A stretch of DNA of 64,000 nucleotides from positions 1,302,001 to 1,366,000 of the forward strand of contig NZ_CP151637.1 of NCBI RefSeq assembly GCF_038397755.1, written 5' to 3'. Below are positions 42,861 to 51,421 of this stretch, in pieces (within the stretch, counting starts at the first letter, position 1; each line of letters begins with the position of its first letter). This DNA comes from Microbacterium sp. LWH7-1.2. GTDB lineage: Bacteria > Actinomycetota > Actinomycetes > Actinomycetales > Microbacteriaceae. The position numbers and the translations under genes were made by a program. Below the pieces are notes generated by a model. That model saw only the letters and a list, made by a program, of their open reading frames with translations. It did no database searches and was not told where the DNA came from.

Positions 42861-42934
42861 TCGGGATGACAGGATTTGAACCTGCGACCCCCTGACCCCC
42901 AGTCAGGTGCGCTACCAAGCTGCGCCACATCCCG
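42861..42934 (-). tRNA. tRNA-Pro(GGG), integration site
   Basis: The minus strand folds as a full cloverleaf of 74 bases. The acceptor stem is CGGGATG/CATCCCG, the D stem is GCGC/GCGC, the anticodon stem CCTGA/TCAGG holds loop CTGGGGG (anticodon GGG), and the T arm is GCAGG-TTCAAAT-CCTGT. The discriminator is A; CCA is not encoded. The 3' end faces the integrase, as expected for an element that uses the tRNA end as attachment site. The gene appears intact, so the element restores its 3' end. Confidence 0.95.
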
Positions 42935-42965
42935 TTGACCACACTGACGCGCGGACAACTCCCCC

Positions 42966-42995
42966 ATCCTACCCGCTCCCGGCAGGCGTCGCGAA
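42966..42995 (-). promoter_or_regulatory. Probable tRNA-Pro promoter
   Basis: On the minus strand a -35-like TTCGCG (42990-42995) and a -10 TAGGAT (42966-42971) are 18 bp apart, ending about 31 bases before the mature tRNA. The -10 is good and the -35 moderate. Confidence 0.42.
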
Positions 42996-43065
42996 CCGAG
43001 GGACGCCCGGGCGTGGCATCCGTCGATCGCTTGCCGGTGTCGGTGGGGCCCACTAGCGTCGCGCC

Positions 43066-43653
43066 ATGGCGAACATCACCATCGAACCGGTTACGGCAGA
43101 TCGCTTCGACGACGCGCAGCACGCGCTCAGCGGCGGCGGGGACGGGCGCGGATGCCAGTGCCAGTGGTGGATGATGACGAACGCCGAGTGGCAGCAGACG
43201 TCGCAGGCGCAGCGGCAGGAGCTCCTGCGCGACGAGCTCGATGCCGGGCCGCCCCCGGCGCTCATCGCCTACGTCGACGGCGAACCGGCCGGCTGGGTGC
43301 GGATCGGGCCGCGCACGAAACAGGTGCGGCTCGGCCGCACGCGCAACTTCACGACCGCGTCGGAAGAGGCGTGGGAAGACGAGACCGTCTGGTCGGTGAG
43401 CTGCTTCGTCGTGCGCAAGGAGCACCGCAACCAGGGCCTCAACGCGAAGCTCCTGGAGGCCGCGATCGCGTACGCGCGAGAGAGCGGAGCCCGGGTGATC
43501 GAGGCGTACCCGCTCGACCCGGACGCCGGCAAGAAGATCCCGTCGAACGAGTTGTTCCACGGCGTGCTGTCGACGTTCGAAGACGCCGGGTTCCGCGAGG
43601 TCGCGCGCCCGAAGCCGCATCTCGCGATCGTGTCGCTCGACCTCGCACGCTGA
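43066..43653 (+). CDS. GNAT family N-acetyltransferase
   Basis: This 195-residue acetyltransferase has the GNAT fold: VWSVSCFVVRKEHRNQGLNAK holds the beta-4 strand and the acetyl-CoA loop (R/Q-x-x-G/A form RNQGLN), followed by a helix LLEAAIAYARE and PHLAIVSLDL at the end. The N-terminal GCQCQWW segment is a feature of a small GNAT subgroup. Acceptor unknown. It is the first core gene beyond the tRNA, has no operon partner and is preceded by a clear intergenic region. Confidence 0.88.
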   Translation: MANITIEPVTADRFDDAQHALSGGGDGRGCQCQWWMMTNAEWQQTSQAQRQELLRDELDAGPPPALIAYVDGEPAGWVRIGPRTKQVRLGRTRNFTTASEEAWEDETVWSVSCFVVRKEHRNQGLNAKLLEAAIAYARESGARVIEAYPLDPDAGKKIPSNELFHGVLSTFEDAGFREVARPKPHLAIVSLDLAR

Positions 43654-43695
43654 TCCGCGCCCGGGCGCACCCCGGGCGCGCGGCATCCGTTCGCG

Positions 43696-44874
43696 TCACT
43701 GCATCGTCGCAGGCTCCCGGCGGACGCGATCGACCTCGAGCACGACGACGACGCACACCAGGAGCGCGGCGGCGACGATGTACTCCCCCGACGGCAGCAG
43801 ACCCGCCAGCGCGATCAGCACCGCGCCGGCGACCACGGCGGCCGACGCCCAGCGCGACAGCGAGGCCCGCAGCAGGACGAACCACGACGCCGCCACCACG
43901 ATCGCGATCGGCAGCGTCAGGGCGAGACCGGCGATCTCGTGCGAGATCTCGGTGTGCCCGGTGATCTCGTCGATCTCGACCTCCACGCCCGCCGACACGG
44001 CACCGACCGCCGCGAAGATCACGTAGTGGAGGTAGCCGAAGCGGAAGGCGGACTTCCTGCCCTCCAGCCGGTGCTGCTGCTCGCGGGAGAAGTACACCCA
44101 CCAGATGCCGGCGGTCACGACGATCCCCGAGATCGCGAGCGTCACGAGCTCCGGGACGTGCTCACCCTTGCCGAGCGCGTCGATGATCGCGTTCGCCGAC
44201 GCGAGCAGACTCTCACCGAGGAGCAGGAGCGTGAACAGCCCGTAGCGCTCCGCGATGTGGTGCGGATGCCACGCCGTGCGCCCCGAGGACTCGCCCCACA
44301 CCGGTACGAGCAGCTCGAGCGCCACGAGCACGAAGAAGGTCCAGAACTGCGCCGCCTCGTCCAGCAGGTAGATGCGCGCGACCCACAGCACCTGCACCAC
44401 GGCAACGCCGAGGGCCATGCGCAGCGCGGTGCGACGGGATTCGGGATCGGATGCTGCGGCCCGCAGCCACTGCGCCACCAGGGCCAGCCGCATGATGACG
44501 TAGCCCCACGTCACCACGAGGAATTCGAACTCCACCATCGCGTCGTGCACGCCGGCCGCGAGGACGAGCACGCCGCCCATCTGCACGATCGTGAGCACGC
44601 GGTAGAGCCAGTCGTCGGTGTCGAACGCCGAGGCGAACCACGTGAAGTTCATCCACGCCCACCAGATCGCGAAGAACACCATGAGGTACGCCAGCACGCC
44701 CTGGCCCATGTGGTCCTCGGTGATGAGGTGATGCAGGTTCTGCGACGCCTGCGACACCGCGACGACGAACACCAGGTCGAACAGCAGCTCGAGAGGCGTC
44801 GCCACCCGGTGGGCCGCATTCGTATCGCGAGCGGACATCCGGACGAGGCCCATCCGAGCCAGCACATCGGTCAT
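43696..44874 (-). CDS. Low temperature requirement protein A (LtrA) family membrane protein
   Basis: This 392-residue integral membrane protein has about 11-12 hydrophobic segments. Family landmarks are TPLELLFDLVFVVAVSQ, WAWMNFTWFASAFDTDDW, HHIAERYGLFTLLLLGES and REQQHRLEGRKSAFRFGYLH. LtrA was linked to growth at low temperature in Listeria; its biochemical role is unknown. ATG 44874 is 37 bases from the divergent YhhN gene, so both probably share one promoter region. ATG 44838 is an alternative start. Confidence 0.87.
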   Translation of the reverse strand: MTDVLARMGLVRMSARDTNAAHRVATPLELLFDLVFVVAVSQASQNLHHLITEDHMGQGVLAYLMVFFAIWWAWMNFTWFASAFDTDDWLYRVLTIVQMGGVLVLAAGVHDAMVEFEFLVVTWGYVIMRLALVAQWLRAAASDPESRRTALRMALGVAVVQVLWVARIYLLDEAAQFWTFFVLVALELLVPVWGESSGRTAWHPHHIAERYGLFTLLLLGESLLASANAIIDALGKGEHVPELVTLAISGIVVTAGIWWVYFSREQQHRLEGRKSAFRFGYLHYVIFAAVGAVSAGVEVEIDEITGHTEISHEIAGLALTLPIAIVVAASWFVLLRASLSRWASAAVVAGAVLIALAGLLPSGEYIVAAALLVCVVVVLEVDRVRREPATMQ

Positions 44875-44911
44875 GCGACGATTATGGTTGCCCTGCGTAT
44901 CGAGGAGGATC

Positions 44912-45589
44912 ATGCGTCGGCTGTGGATCGGGTTCGTGCCCTACATCGCGGTGTCGATCGTGCATGTCGCGGCGCTGGCGGTCGGCTCCGACGCGGTGGC
45001 CGCGCCGACGAAGCTCGCCCTGATGCCGTTGCTCTCACTCGCGGTCGTGTGGGGCGTCCGCGGCTCACGATGGACCCCCGCCCACACCCTGCTGGTCGCC
45101 GCCATCGGGCTCTCGTGGCTCGGCGACGGCGCCGGCACGTTCGTGCCCTGGCTGCCGACCGTGCCGATGATGCTGCTGTTCTTCGGCCTCGCACACCTCT
45201 GCTACATCTGGCTCTTCTGGCGGATGCTGGCCGTGCGCCGCGTCCCGCTCTGGGCCGCCGTGTACGCCGTGTGGTGGGTGGTCCTTCTCGCCGTGCTGTG
45301 GCCGAACCTCGGCGCGCTGGCCATCGCCGTCGCGGTCTACGGTCTGGTGCTCGGCGGCACCGCGGTCGCAGCATCCCGTTGTCATCCGCTCATCGTGTGG
45401 GGCGGCGTGTTCTTCCTGATGTCCGACTCGGTGCTGGCGTTCCGCCTCTTCACGCCCGACGCGATGCCCGCCTGGACGAGCCCGCTCGTCATGCTCACGT
45501 ACTGCGCCGGGCAGGGGCTCATAGCCGCGGGCGTGCTCGCGAGCGTGCGGACCCGGCGAGCGGCGAAGAGCCCGGTGGCGACGCGATGA
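44912..45589 (+). CDS. YhhN-family membrane protein (lysoplasmalogenase-like)
   Basis: This 225-residue protein with about eight membrane helices fits the YhhN/TMEM86 family, whose characterised members hydrolyse lysoplasmalogens. Conserved polar residues within helices are visible: the SWLGDGAGTF segment, the FFGLAHLCYIWLF helix and MSDSVLAF. Members of this family occur widely in actinobacteria as probable membrane hydrolases. The start has GAGGAGG, and the stop overlaps the S4-domain gene (ATGA). Confidence 0.8.
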   Translation: MRRLWIGFVPYIAVSIVHVAALAVGSDAVAAPTKLALMPLLSLAVVWGVRGSRWTPAHTLLVAAIGLSWLGDGAGTFVPWLPTVPMMLLFFGLAHLCYIWLFWRMLAVRRVPLWAAVYAVWWVVLLAVLWPNLGALAIAVAVYGLVLGGTAVAASRCHPLIVWGGVFFLMSDSVLAFRLFTPDAMPAWTSPLVMLTYCAGQGLIAAGVLASVRTRRAAKSPVATR

Positions 45590-45969
45590 CGGATGCCGCG
45601 ACCCCGGGCAGGTCGGTCAGGGTCGACGCCTGGCTCTGGGCGATCCGGATCTACAAGACGCGCTCGGCCGCGACGACCGCGTGCCGTGCGGGGCACGTGC
45701 GCGTCAACGGCGAGCGGGCGAAGGCCGCGCAAGGAGTGAGGCCCGGGGACGAGGTGCGGGTCCGCATCGACGGTTTCGACCGCATGCTGGTGGTGCGCCA
45801 GACCATATCGAAGCGGGTCGGTGCCCCGCTGGTCGCGACCGCCATGGAGGATCGCACTCCCCCACGCGACCCCGCTCCCGTCATCGCGCAACGCGATCGG
45901 GGCGCGGGCCGGCCCACCAAGCGCGAACGGCGCGAGATCGACCGCCTGCGCGGCCGCGACGACGGCTGA
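45586..45969 (+). CDS. RNA-binding S4 domain protein (Hsp15-like)
   Basis: This 127-residue protein has an N-terminal S4 RNA-binding domain (RVDAWLWAIRIYKTRSAATT, CRAGHVRVNGERAKAAQGV, RPGDEVRV) and a basic tail (GRPTKRERREIDRLRGR). Hsp15-type proteins bind 50S subunits stalled with nascent chains and free the tRNA. It is coupled to YhhN. Its last 89 bases overlap the convergent PQ-loop gene on the other strand. Confidence 0.9.
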   Translation: MTDAATPGRSVRVDAWLWAIRIYKTRSAATTACRAGHVRVNGERAKAAQGVRPGDEVRVRIDGFDRMLVVRQTISKRVGAPLVATAMEDRTPPRDPAPVIAQRDRGAGRPTKRERREIDRLRGRDDG

Positions 45970-46273
45970 CGGCGACGCCCGCGGGAACCGGGTCGTCGAG
46001 CGCGCCCCGCCGGACCACGCGCCGCTGCGCGAGGCACAGGACGAGCATGATCGCGCACGAGATCACGTAGAACGTGTGCAGCGCCCAGATCGGGCCCACG
46101 GGCAGGCTGAACACGTAGAGCGAGTAGACCGCATTGGCCGCGTTGATCATCGCGAGGCTCGGCAGACTGTACGACGAGACATCACGCGTGCGCAGCGCCT
46201 TGCCGAGCATCGGCAGGTTGCTGACCGCGAACACCACGGTCGAGACCGTGCCGGCGATCAGCGGGATGTCCAT
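45881..46273 (-). CDS. PQ-loop / SemiSWEET-like membrane protein
   Basis: This protein of about 130 residues has three hydrophobic segments in the first 85 residues, with NLPMLGKALRTRDVSSYSLP forming the PQ-loop region and INAANAVYSLYV the second half. SemiSWEETs are three-helix sugar uniporters of about 90 residues acting as dimers. The Arg/Ala-rich tail beyond residue 90 exceeds the family and is read antisense to the S4 gene, so the natural end may have been lost or the overlap is real. Confidence 0.7.
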   Translation of the reverse strand: MDIPLIAGTVSTVVFAVSNLPMLGKALRTRDVSSYSLPSLAMINAANAVYSLYVFSLPVGPIWALHTFYVISCAIMLVLCLAQRRVVRRGALDDPVPAGVAVSRRRGRAGGRSRAVRAWWAGPRPDRVAR

Positions 46274-46391
46274 GACCACACGGTAGGCACCGGTGCCCGC
46301 CGTCCGCGTCGGACGAAGAGCGCATCTTCGCCGAACGACGCCCGTGGGTCATTCTGTGTAGAAGCGGCTCACGCCGCGGGCTGTCGCGCGA

Positions 46392-48014
46392 TCAGACCAG
46401 GCCGTTCTCGTACGCGTAGGCGGTGGCGGCCGCCCGGGTCGAGATCCCCAGCTTGATGAAGATGTTGGCGAGGTGACGCGCGACCGTCTTCTCGCTCAGG
46501 GAGAGCTTCACGCCGACCCCGCGATTGGTGAGGCCCGTCGACACCAGCCGCAGAACCTCCAGCTCACGCGGCGTGAGGGCGCCCACGCGCCGGTCGCCCA
46601 TCGCGGCGGCGAGGTCGGCCAGCGCCGGTTCGGCGCCCAGAGCGAGGAACACCCCGCGGGCAGCGTCGAACTCCTGCTGCGCTTCCTGCCTCGCGCCAGC
46701 CGCGTGCAGGGCGCGCCCGGCGAGCACGCGGCTTCGCGCGGCTTCGTACGGCACCCCGACGTCGTCCCAGGCGCGGACGGCGCCGCGCGCCGCCTCCCGC
46801 GCGTCGGCCACCCGGCCTTCGGAGAGCAGCACCCGCGCCTCAGCGGTGGCGATGGCGGCCTCGAGCATCGGCGTGGCCGTCGTCCTGCTGGCATCTCGCA
46901 GCTCCTCGACCGCACGACGGGCGGCCTCGCGATCTCCGGCGGCCACCTCGATCTCGACGACGGCCGGCAGCAGGAACCGCCGCGTGAGCGGGTCGGCGCC
47001 CGCCGCACTGCGGCGGATCTCGTCCTGCGCGCGCTGCGTGCGACCGAGCGCGAGGTGGAGCAGTGACAGCCCCGGCTGCGGTTCCCACCCGGATTCGCCG
47101 GCGCGGCGGTAGGACTCCTCGGCGGAGTGGAACGCCCCTCGCAGGCGCGAGAGCTCCGCGTGCTGGTAGGGGGCGCCCCAGATCGCGCGGTAGTCGCCTC
47201 CCCGAAAGCGCGCCAGCGCGAGCTCCGCCGCGGTCGATGCCTCGGACCAGGCTCCGCGCAGAAGGAGGAGACCGGCCTCCAGGGCGCGATACTGCCCGCT
47301 GAACGCGACGAGCTGGGGCTGCGCACCGCACCACCGGGCCAGCACGCCCGTCCACGCCGTCGCGCGCTCCAGGTCGAAGGCGAGAACAGCATCGGAGACG
47401 GCGCCGCAGATGATGACGCCCGTCGGAAGCGGAGCGACGCCGCCTGCCGCAACGGCCGCCATCGCGCGGTCGAGGTGTTCGAACCCCGCGGCGATGGCGC
47501 CGGACTCGATCAGCGATTTCCCCAATCCGAGCCTGGCGAAATTTGCGAGTTCGCGGTCGTCCTCACGCTCCGCGATCGCGAAGACCTCCTCGAACCCGCG
47601 CACCGCCTCGGCGGTGTTGCCGCTGCCGAGCTGACCGACGGCAGGTGCCATCCGGGCGAACCCGGCCAGCGCGCCGGGCTCGACCATCCCGCTCACGATC
47701 CGCATGGCGCGCGCCGCCCACATCACGCTGTTCGTGAAGTCCCCTTGTTCGATCAGGTCGAGCGCGAGCCATCCAGCCGCACGCGCGGCGCCCGCGGGTT
47801 CCCCGGCGGTCAGGTACGCCCCGTAAGCCCGTGAGAGTGCGTCGATGCACGCCTGCGGTTCGCCGCGAAGCAGAGCCGCCGTCGATAGCAGCTCCAGATC
47901 GGACGCGCCCAGGCCCTCGCGCGCTTCCACGCGGGCGAGCAGTTCCGACGCATCTGCCCAACGCCGGTCGGCCACCGCGGCACGGCCGGCGTCGAGGTCG
48001 CTGGAGGAGATCAT
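46392..48014 (-). CDS. LuxR-type transcriptional regulator with TPR-like sensor region
   Basis: This 540-residue protein has an alpha-helical repeat region (about 1-460), with TPR/MalT-like helical pairs such as GDYRAIWGAPYQHAELSRLR and SAEESYRRAGESGWEP. A C-terminal LuxR helix-turn-helix (about 475-540) follows: LTPRELEVLRLVSTGLTN, LSLSEKTVARHLANIFIKLG and STRAAATAYAYENGL. It lacks the N-terminal ATPase of full LAL regulators. ATG 48014 has GGGAG upstream; a longer frame reads filler. The target genes are not evident; it faces away from the Nudix-NYN gene block. Confidence 0.85.
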   Translation of the reverse strand: MISSSDLDAGRAAVADRRWADASELLARVEAREGLGASDLELLSTAALLRGEPQACIDALSRAYGAYLTAGEPAGAARAAGWLALDLIEQGDFTNSVMWAARAMRIVSGMVEPGALAGFARMAPAVGQLGSGNTAEAVRGFEEVFAIAEREDDRELANFARLGLGKSLIESGAIAAGFEHLDRAMAAVAAGGVAPLPTGVIICGAVSDAVLAFDLERATAWTGVLARWCGAQPQLVAFSGQYRALEAGLLLLRGAWSEASTAAELALARFRGGDYRAIWGAPYQHAELSRLRGAFHSAEESYRRAGESGWEPQPGLSLLHLALGRTQRAQDEIRRSAAGADPLTRRFLLPAVVEIEVAAGDREAARRAVEELRDASRTTATPMLEAAIATAEARVLLSEGRVADAREAARGAVRAWDDVGVPYEAARSRVLAGRALHAAGARQEAQQEFDAARGVFLALGAEPALADLAAAMGDRRVGALTPRELEVLRLVSTGLTNRGVGVKLSLSEKTVARHLANIFIKLGISTRAAATAYAYENGLV

Positions 48015-48132
48015 GCCGCTCCCGCCTCGTCGCGTGCCGACCGCGGGTCGGCCTGGGCGCCCCTCGTGTGTTGCGGGAACGCTACCGCCGATCCCGGCGG
48101 TCCCGCAAGGACGACGCCGGCTGTCGGGGCCC

Positions 48133-49035
48133 TCAGCCCGCGAGCAGGTCGAGCAGCCAGCGCGCGCCGCGAACGGCGGCGCCGGCATGCGTCACCCGGT
48201 CGGAAAGTCCGCGGTCGCTCGTGACCACCGTCACCCGGCGCCCTGCGGCGGCCCCCTGCTGCGCCACCACGACGATGGCGTCATCACCGGACGCGTCGGC
48301 CCGCACCACACCGACACCCGGCGCACCCTCCACCTGGCGTGCCTGTCCCTCGACGACCGCGGTCCACTCCGGGTACCAGGTCTGCTCCGGCAGGCCCAGC
48401 GCGGACGCCGGGATGCCCTGGGCGGCGAGATCGGCCATCCGTGCCACGAGCCGGGAGGCCGCGCCCCGGCGATCGCGCCACCAGCCGTCGGGCACCGAGC
48501 CCATGACGTTCGCGATATCGACGATGACCGCCGGCCGCACGCTCAGCAGGCCGCGCAGCTTCTCCCACGAGGCCGCGAAGGCGGGGTGAAGCGGGTACTG
48601 CGTGACCTCGTCGACGGGGACCCAGGCGAGCTCGCGACTCTCGGGATCGCTGATCGTGGGCTCGAACGGAACGCTCACGTCGCCCACGACGGTGGTATAG
48701 CTCCAGTACCCGAGATCGAAGACGCTCAGCACGCGAGGCTGCACCGCCGCACCTGGCACGCCCGCCTCCTCGGCGGCCTCGCGGAGCGCACCGTCGCAGG
48801 CCGATTCGCCCTCGTGACGCGCACCTCCTGGCAGCGCCCAGGTGTCGCCGAAGTGGCTCCACGACGCGCGGTGCTGCAGCAGCACCCCTTGCTCGGCGTC
48901 GACTGCGAGCAGACCGGCGGCCCCGAAGCGCCCCCAGTACCGCTCCCCTGTCGGTGCGACCACCCATGCGTCGCCGGGGTCGCGGGGTCCGTGCGGACGC
49001 CGGGGCTCGCCGGGGGCAGGAGGCTCGATCGTCAC
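48133..49035 (-). CDS. Nudix hydrolase fused to a NYN/PIN-like domain
   Basis: This 300-residue protein has an N-terminal Nudix domain (about 25-160) with box GARHEGESACDGALREAAEEAG (GxxxxxExxxxxxxREUxEExG). The C-terminal domain (about 165-300) starts with PAVIVDIANVMGSVPDGWWR and ends with ASGDDAIV and VTVVTSDRGLSDRV, a PIN/NYN-like ribonuclease fold with conserved Asp residues. The Nudix part probably hydrolyses a nucleotide diphosphate derivative, and the second domain may cut RNA. These are more often separate proteins. GTG 49035 is the start. Confidence 0.78.
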   Translation of the reverse strand: MTIEPPAPGEPRRPHGPRDPGDAWVVAPTGERYWGRFGAAGLLAVDAEQGVLLQHRASWSHFGDTWALPGGARHEGESACDGALREAAEEAGVPGAAVQPRVLSVFDLGYWSYTTVVGDVSVPFEPTISDPESRELAWVPVDEVTQYPLHPAFAASWEKLRGLLSVRPAVIVDIANVMGSVPDGWWRDRRGAASRLVARMADLAAQGIPASALGLPEQTWYPEWTAVVEGQARQVEGAPGVGVVRADASGDDAIVVVAQQGAAAGRRVTVVTSDRGLSDRVTHAGAAVRGARWLLDLLAG

Positions 49036-49152
49036 CCTGCCAGCCTGTCACACCCCGCCCGCACACGGCGGCGATGACCCCGCGTGACCAGGCCGGCATG
49101 AACGGAACGACGGATGCCTCGGGGCGAGGCATCCGTCGTTCCCCGGCTCGCG

Positions 49153-50691
49153 TCAGCGCTGGCGACGCTCGCGCACGCGCATGTTGATCACGATCGGCGA
49201 GCCCTCGAAGCCGTACAACTCGCGCAGGCGCCGCTGTATGAAGCGGCGGTAGCCCGGGTCGAGGAAGCCGGTCGTGAACAGCACGAAGGTCGGCGGTCGC
49301 GTCGACGCCTGCGTGCCGAACAGGATGCGCGGCTGCTTGCCACCGCGCAGCGGATGCGGGTGCTCGGCGATCAGCTCGGTGAGGAACGCGTTGAACTTGC
49401 CCGTCGGGATGCGCTGATCCCACGACTCGAGGGCCGTCTCGAGCGCCGGCACGAGCTTGTCGAGGTGGCGTCCGGTGCGGGCCGAGATGTTGACGCGGGG
49501 CGCCCACGCGACGTGCGCGAGGTCCTGCTCGATCTCGCGCTCGAGGTAGCGGCGGCGGTCCTGGCCGTCCATGTCGTCGTCGTTGAGGCGATCCCACTTG
49601 TTGTACGCGATGACGAGCGCGCGTCCGGACTCGAGGACGAGGTCGATGATGTTGAGGTCCTGCACGCTGATCGGCTGGGTCACGTCGATGACGACGATCG
49701 CGACCTCGGCCTTTTCGAGCGCAGCCGATGTGCGCAGGGACGCGTAGAAGTCGGCGCCCTGCTGCAGATGCACGCGGCGGCGGATGCCGGCGGTGTCGAC
49801 GAAGCGCCACAGCTTGCCGCCGAGGTCGACGATCTCGTCGACGGGGTCGCGAGTCGTGCCGGCGAGCTCGTTCACGACCACGCGCTCCTCGCCCGCGGCC
49901 TTGTTGAGCAGCGACGACTTGCCGACGTTCGGCCGACCCAGGATCGCGACGCGGCGCGGTCCGCCGATCTCGGCCTTGGCCACCGCCGACACGTCGGGCA
50001 TGATCTTGACGACCTCGTCGAGGAGGTCGGCGACGCCGCGGCCGTGGATGGCCGAAACCGGCCACGGCTGGTCGAGGCCGAGGTTCCAGAGCGCTGCGGC
50101 CTCGGGCTCCTGGCGTGCGTCGTCGATCTTGTTGGCGACGAGGAAGACAGGCTTGTTCGCTTTGCGGAGCAGCCGCACGACGTGCTCGTCGGTGGCGGTG
50201 GCGCCGACCATCGCGTCGACGACGAAGAGCACGACGTCCGACAGGTCGATCGCGACCTCGGCCTGGGCTGCGACCGAGCGGTCGATGCCGCGGGCGTCGG
50301 GTTCCCAGCCGCCGGTGTCGACGAGCGTGAAGCGGCGGTCCATCCACTCTGCCTTGTACGTGACGCGGTCGCGCGTGACACCCGGGGTGTCCTCCACGAC
50401 GGCCTCGCGGCGGCCGAGGATGCGGTTCACGAGCGCCGACTTGCCGACGTTCGGGCGCCCGACGATCGCGACGACGGGCAGCGCCGGCAGGAACTCGATG
50501 CCGTCCTCGCCCACGGCGATGCCCGCGAGCAGCGCCGCATCCTCGTCGTCGAGGTCGTAGTCGTCGAGGCCGACGCGCAGCGCGACGGCCCGCTGCTCGG
50601 CGAGGTCGTCGTCGAGGTCCGCGAGGTTCTCGGCGAGGCGGTCGTCGGCGGGCTCGAACTCGTCGAAGTCGGCGGGGTTGTCAGCGGCCAT
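49153..50691 (-). CDS. der: Ribosome biogenesis GTPase Der (EngA)
   Basis: This 512-residue protein has two tandem GTPase domains needed for 50S assembly. Domain 1 has [12 protein letters not shown], a DTGGW switch II and NKID. Domain 2 has [17 protein letters not shown] and NKWD. A C-terminal KH-like domain follows ([20 protein letters not shown]). The acidic N-terminal extension of about 70 residues is usual in actinobacteria. It follows cmk by one base, as in many genomes of the class. Confidence 0.97.
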   Translation of the reverse strand: MAADNPADFDEFEPADDRLAENLADLDDDLAEQRAVALRVGLDDYDLDDEDAALLAGIAVGEDGIEFLPALPVVAIVGRPNVGKSALVNRILGRREAVVEDTPGVTRDRVTYKAEWMDRRFTLVDTGGWEPDARGIDRSVAAQAEVAIDLSDVVLFVVDAMVGATATDEHVVRLLRKANKPVFLVANKIDDARQEPEAAALWNLGLDQPWPVSAIHGRGVADLLDEVVKIMPDVSAVAKAEIGGPRRVAILGRPNVGKSSLLNKAAGEERVVVNELAGTTRDPVDEIVDLGGKLWRFVDTAGIRRRVHLQQGADFYASLRTSAALEKAEVAIVVIDVTQPISVQDLNIIDLVLESGRALVIAYNKWDRLNDDDMDGQDRRRYLEREIEQDLAHVAWAPRVNISARTGRHLDKLVPALETALESWDQRIPTGKFNAFLTELIAEHPHPLRGGKQPRILFGTQASTRPPTFVLFTTGFLDPGYRRFIQRRLRELYGFEGSPIVINMRVRERRQR

Positions 50692-50692
50692 C

Positions 50693-51421
50693 TCAGGCTC
50701 CTGTCTGCAGTGGGTCGACCGCCGGCGCGCTCAGCGCGGCCCGGACTACGCCGAGCACGGCGTCCACGGTCTGATCGAAATCGAGGGAGGTCGAATCGAC
50801 GACCTCGACACCGGGCGCGGCGGTGAGGAAGTCGACGACGGCCGAGTCGGATGCGTCGCGCCGATGGAGCGCGGCGGCGACGGCCGCAGCATCGTGCGTC
50901 GTCAGCTCGGCGCTGCGGCGTGCGGCGCGGATCTCCGGCGCGGCCGTGAGGAGGATGCGCACCGGGGCGTCGGGCGCGACGACCGTCGTGATGTCGCGGC
51001 CCTCGACGACGACACCCGGTCGCCCGGAGCGCGCCACGAGCGCGCGGAACAGCGCGTTCACCGACTGCCGCACGGCGGGCACGCGCGCGACGCCGCTCAC
51101 GGCGTCCGACACGCGAGGCTCGCGGATCGCGTCGGTCACGTCGGCCTGACCCACCCGCACCCAGTACGCGTCGGGATCGAGTGAGATCGCGTAGTCGAAA
51201 TCCCCCGAGACATCGAGGACGGATGCTGCGTCCGACGTGTCGATGCCGTGCTCGAGCGCGTGCCACGCGAGGGCGCGGTAGGCGGCGCCGGTGTCGAGGT
51301 AGCCGTAGCCGAGGCGTCGGGCGACCTGCTTCGAGACGCTGGACTTGCCGCTGCCGGCCGGGCCGTCGATCGCGACGACGACGGGGTCTGGTCCCGGCTT
51401 CGTGATCGCGGGGTCAGTCAT
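50693..51421 (-). CDS. cmk: (d)CMP kinase
   Basis: This 242-residue kinase phosphorylates CMP and dCMP. It has Walker [27 protein letters not shown] and the substrate segment [12 protein letters not shown], all typical of bacterial CMP kinase. ATG 51421 overlaps the tyrA end by eight bases and der follows after one base, so the three are translated from one message. The order matches the conserved actinobacterial cmk-der block. Confidence 0.95.
   Translation of the reverse strand: MTDPAITKPGPDPVVVAIDGPAGSGKSSVSKQVARRLGYGYLDTGAAYRALAWHALEHGIDTSDAASVLDVSGDFDYAISLDPDAYWVRVGQADVTDAIREPRVSDAVSGVARVPAVRQSVNALFRALVARSGRPGVVVEGRDITTVVAPDAPVRILLTAAPEIRAARRSAELTTHDAAAVAAALHRRDASDSAVVDFLTAAPGVEVVDSTSLDFDQTVDAVLGVVRAALSAPAVDPLQTGA

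Larger units (their letters stand above)
22203..42861. mobile_element. Right part of an integrative (conjugative) element at tRNA-Pro
   Basis: The region between the catabolic cluster and tRNA-Pro carries an integrase and excisionase adjacent to the tRNA 3' end, a conjugation gene run (23465-30394), a defence-like block and several gene remnants. Base composition in parts (for example 30818-32470 and 35488-39108) is visibly less GC-rich than the flanking core genes. The right boundary is at the tRNA 3' end near 42861. The left boundary is only the first element-type gene; no second copy of the tRNA end was found in the window, so the true left end may lie outside it. No relaxase is visible, so self-transfer is doubtful. 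Confidence 0.7.

Noticed and set aside
22203..42861. CRISPR array or cas genes in the cargo region
   Set aside because: No regularly spaced repeats and no Cas motifs were seen.
43939..45585. Long plus-strand frame opposite ltrA
   Set aside because: Rich in His, Arg and Glu, an antisense reading of the membrane protein; only its end after 45586 is the S4 gene.
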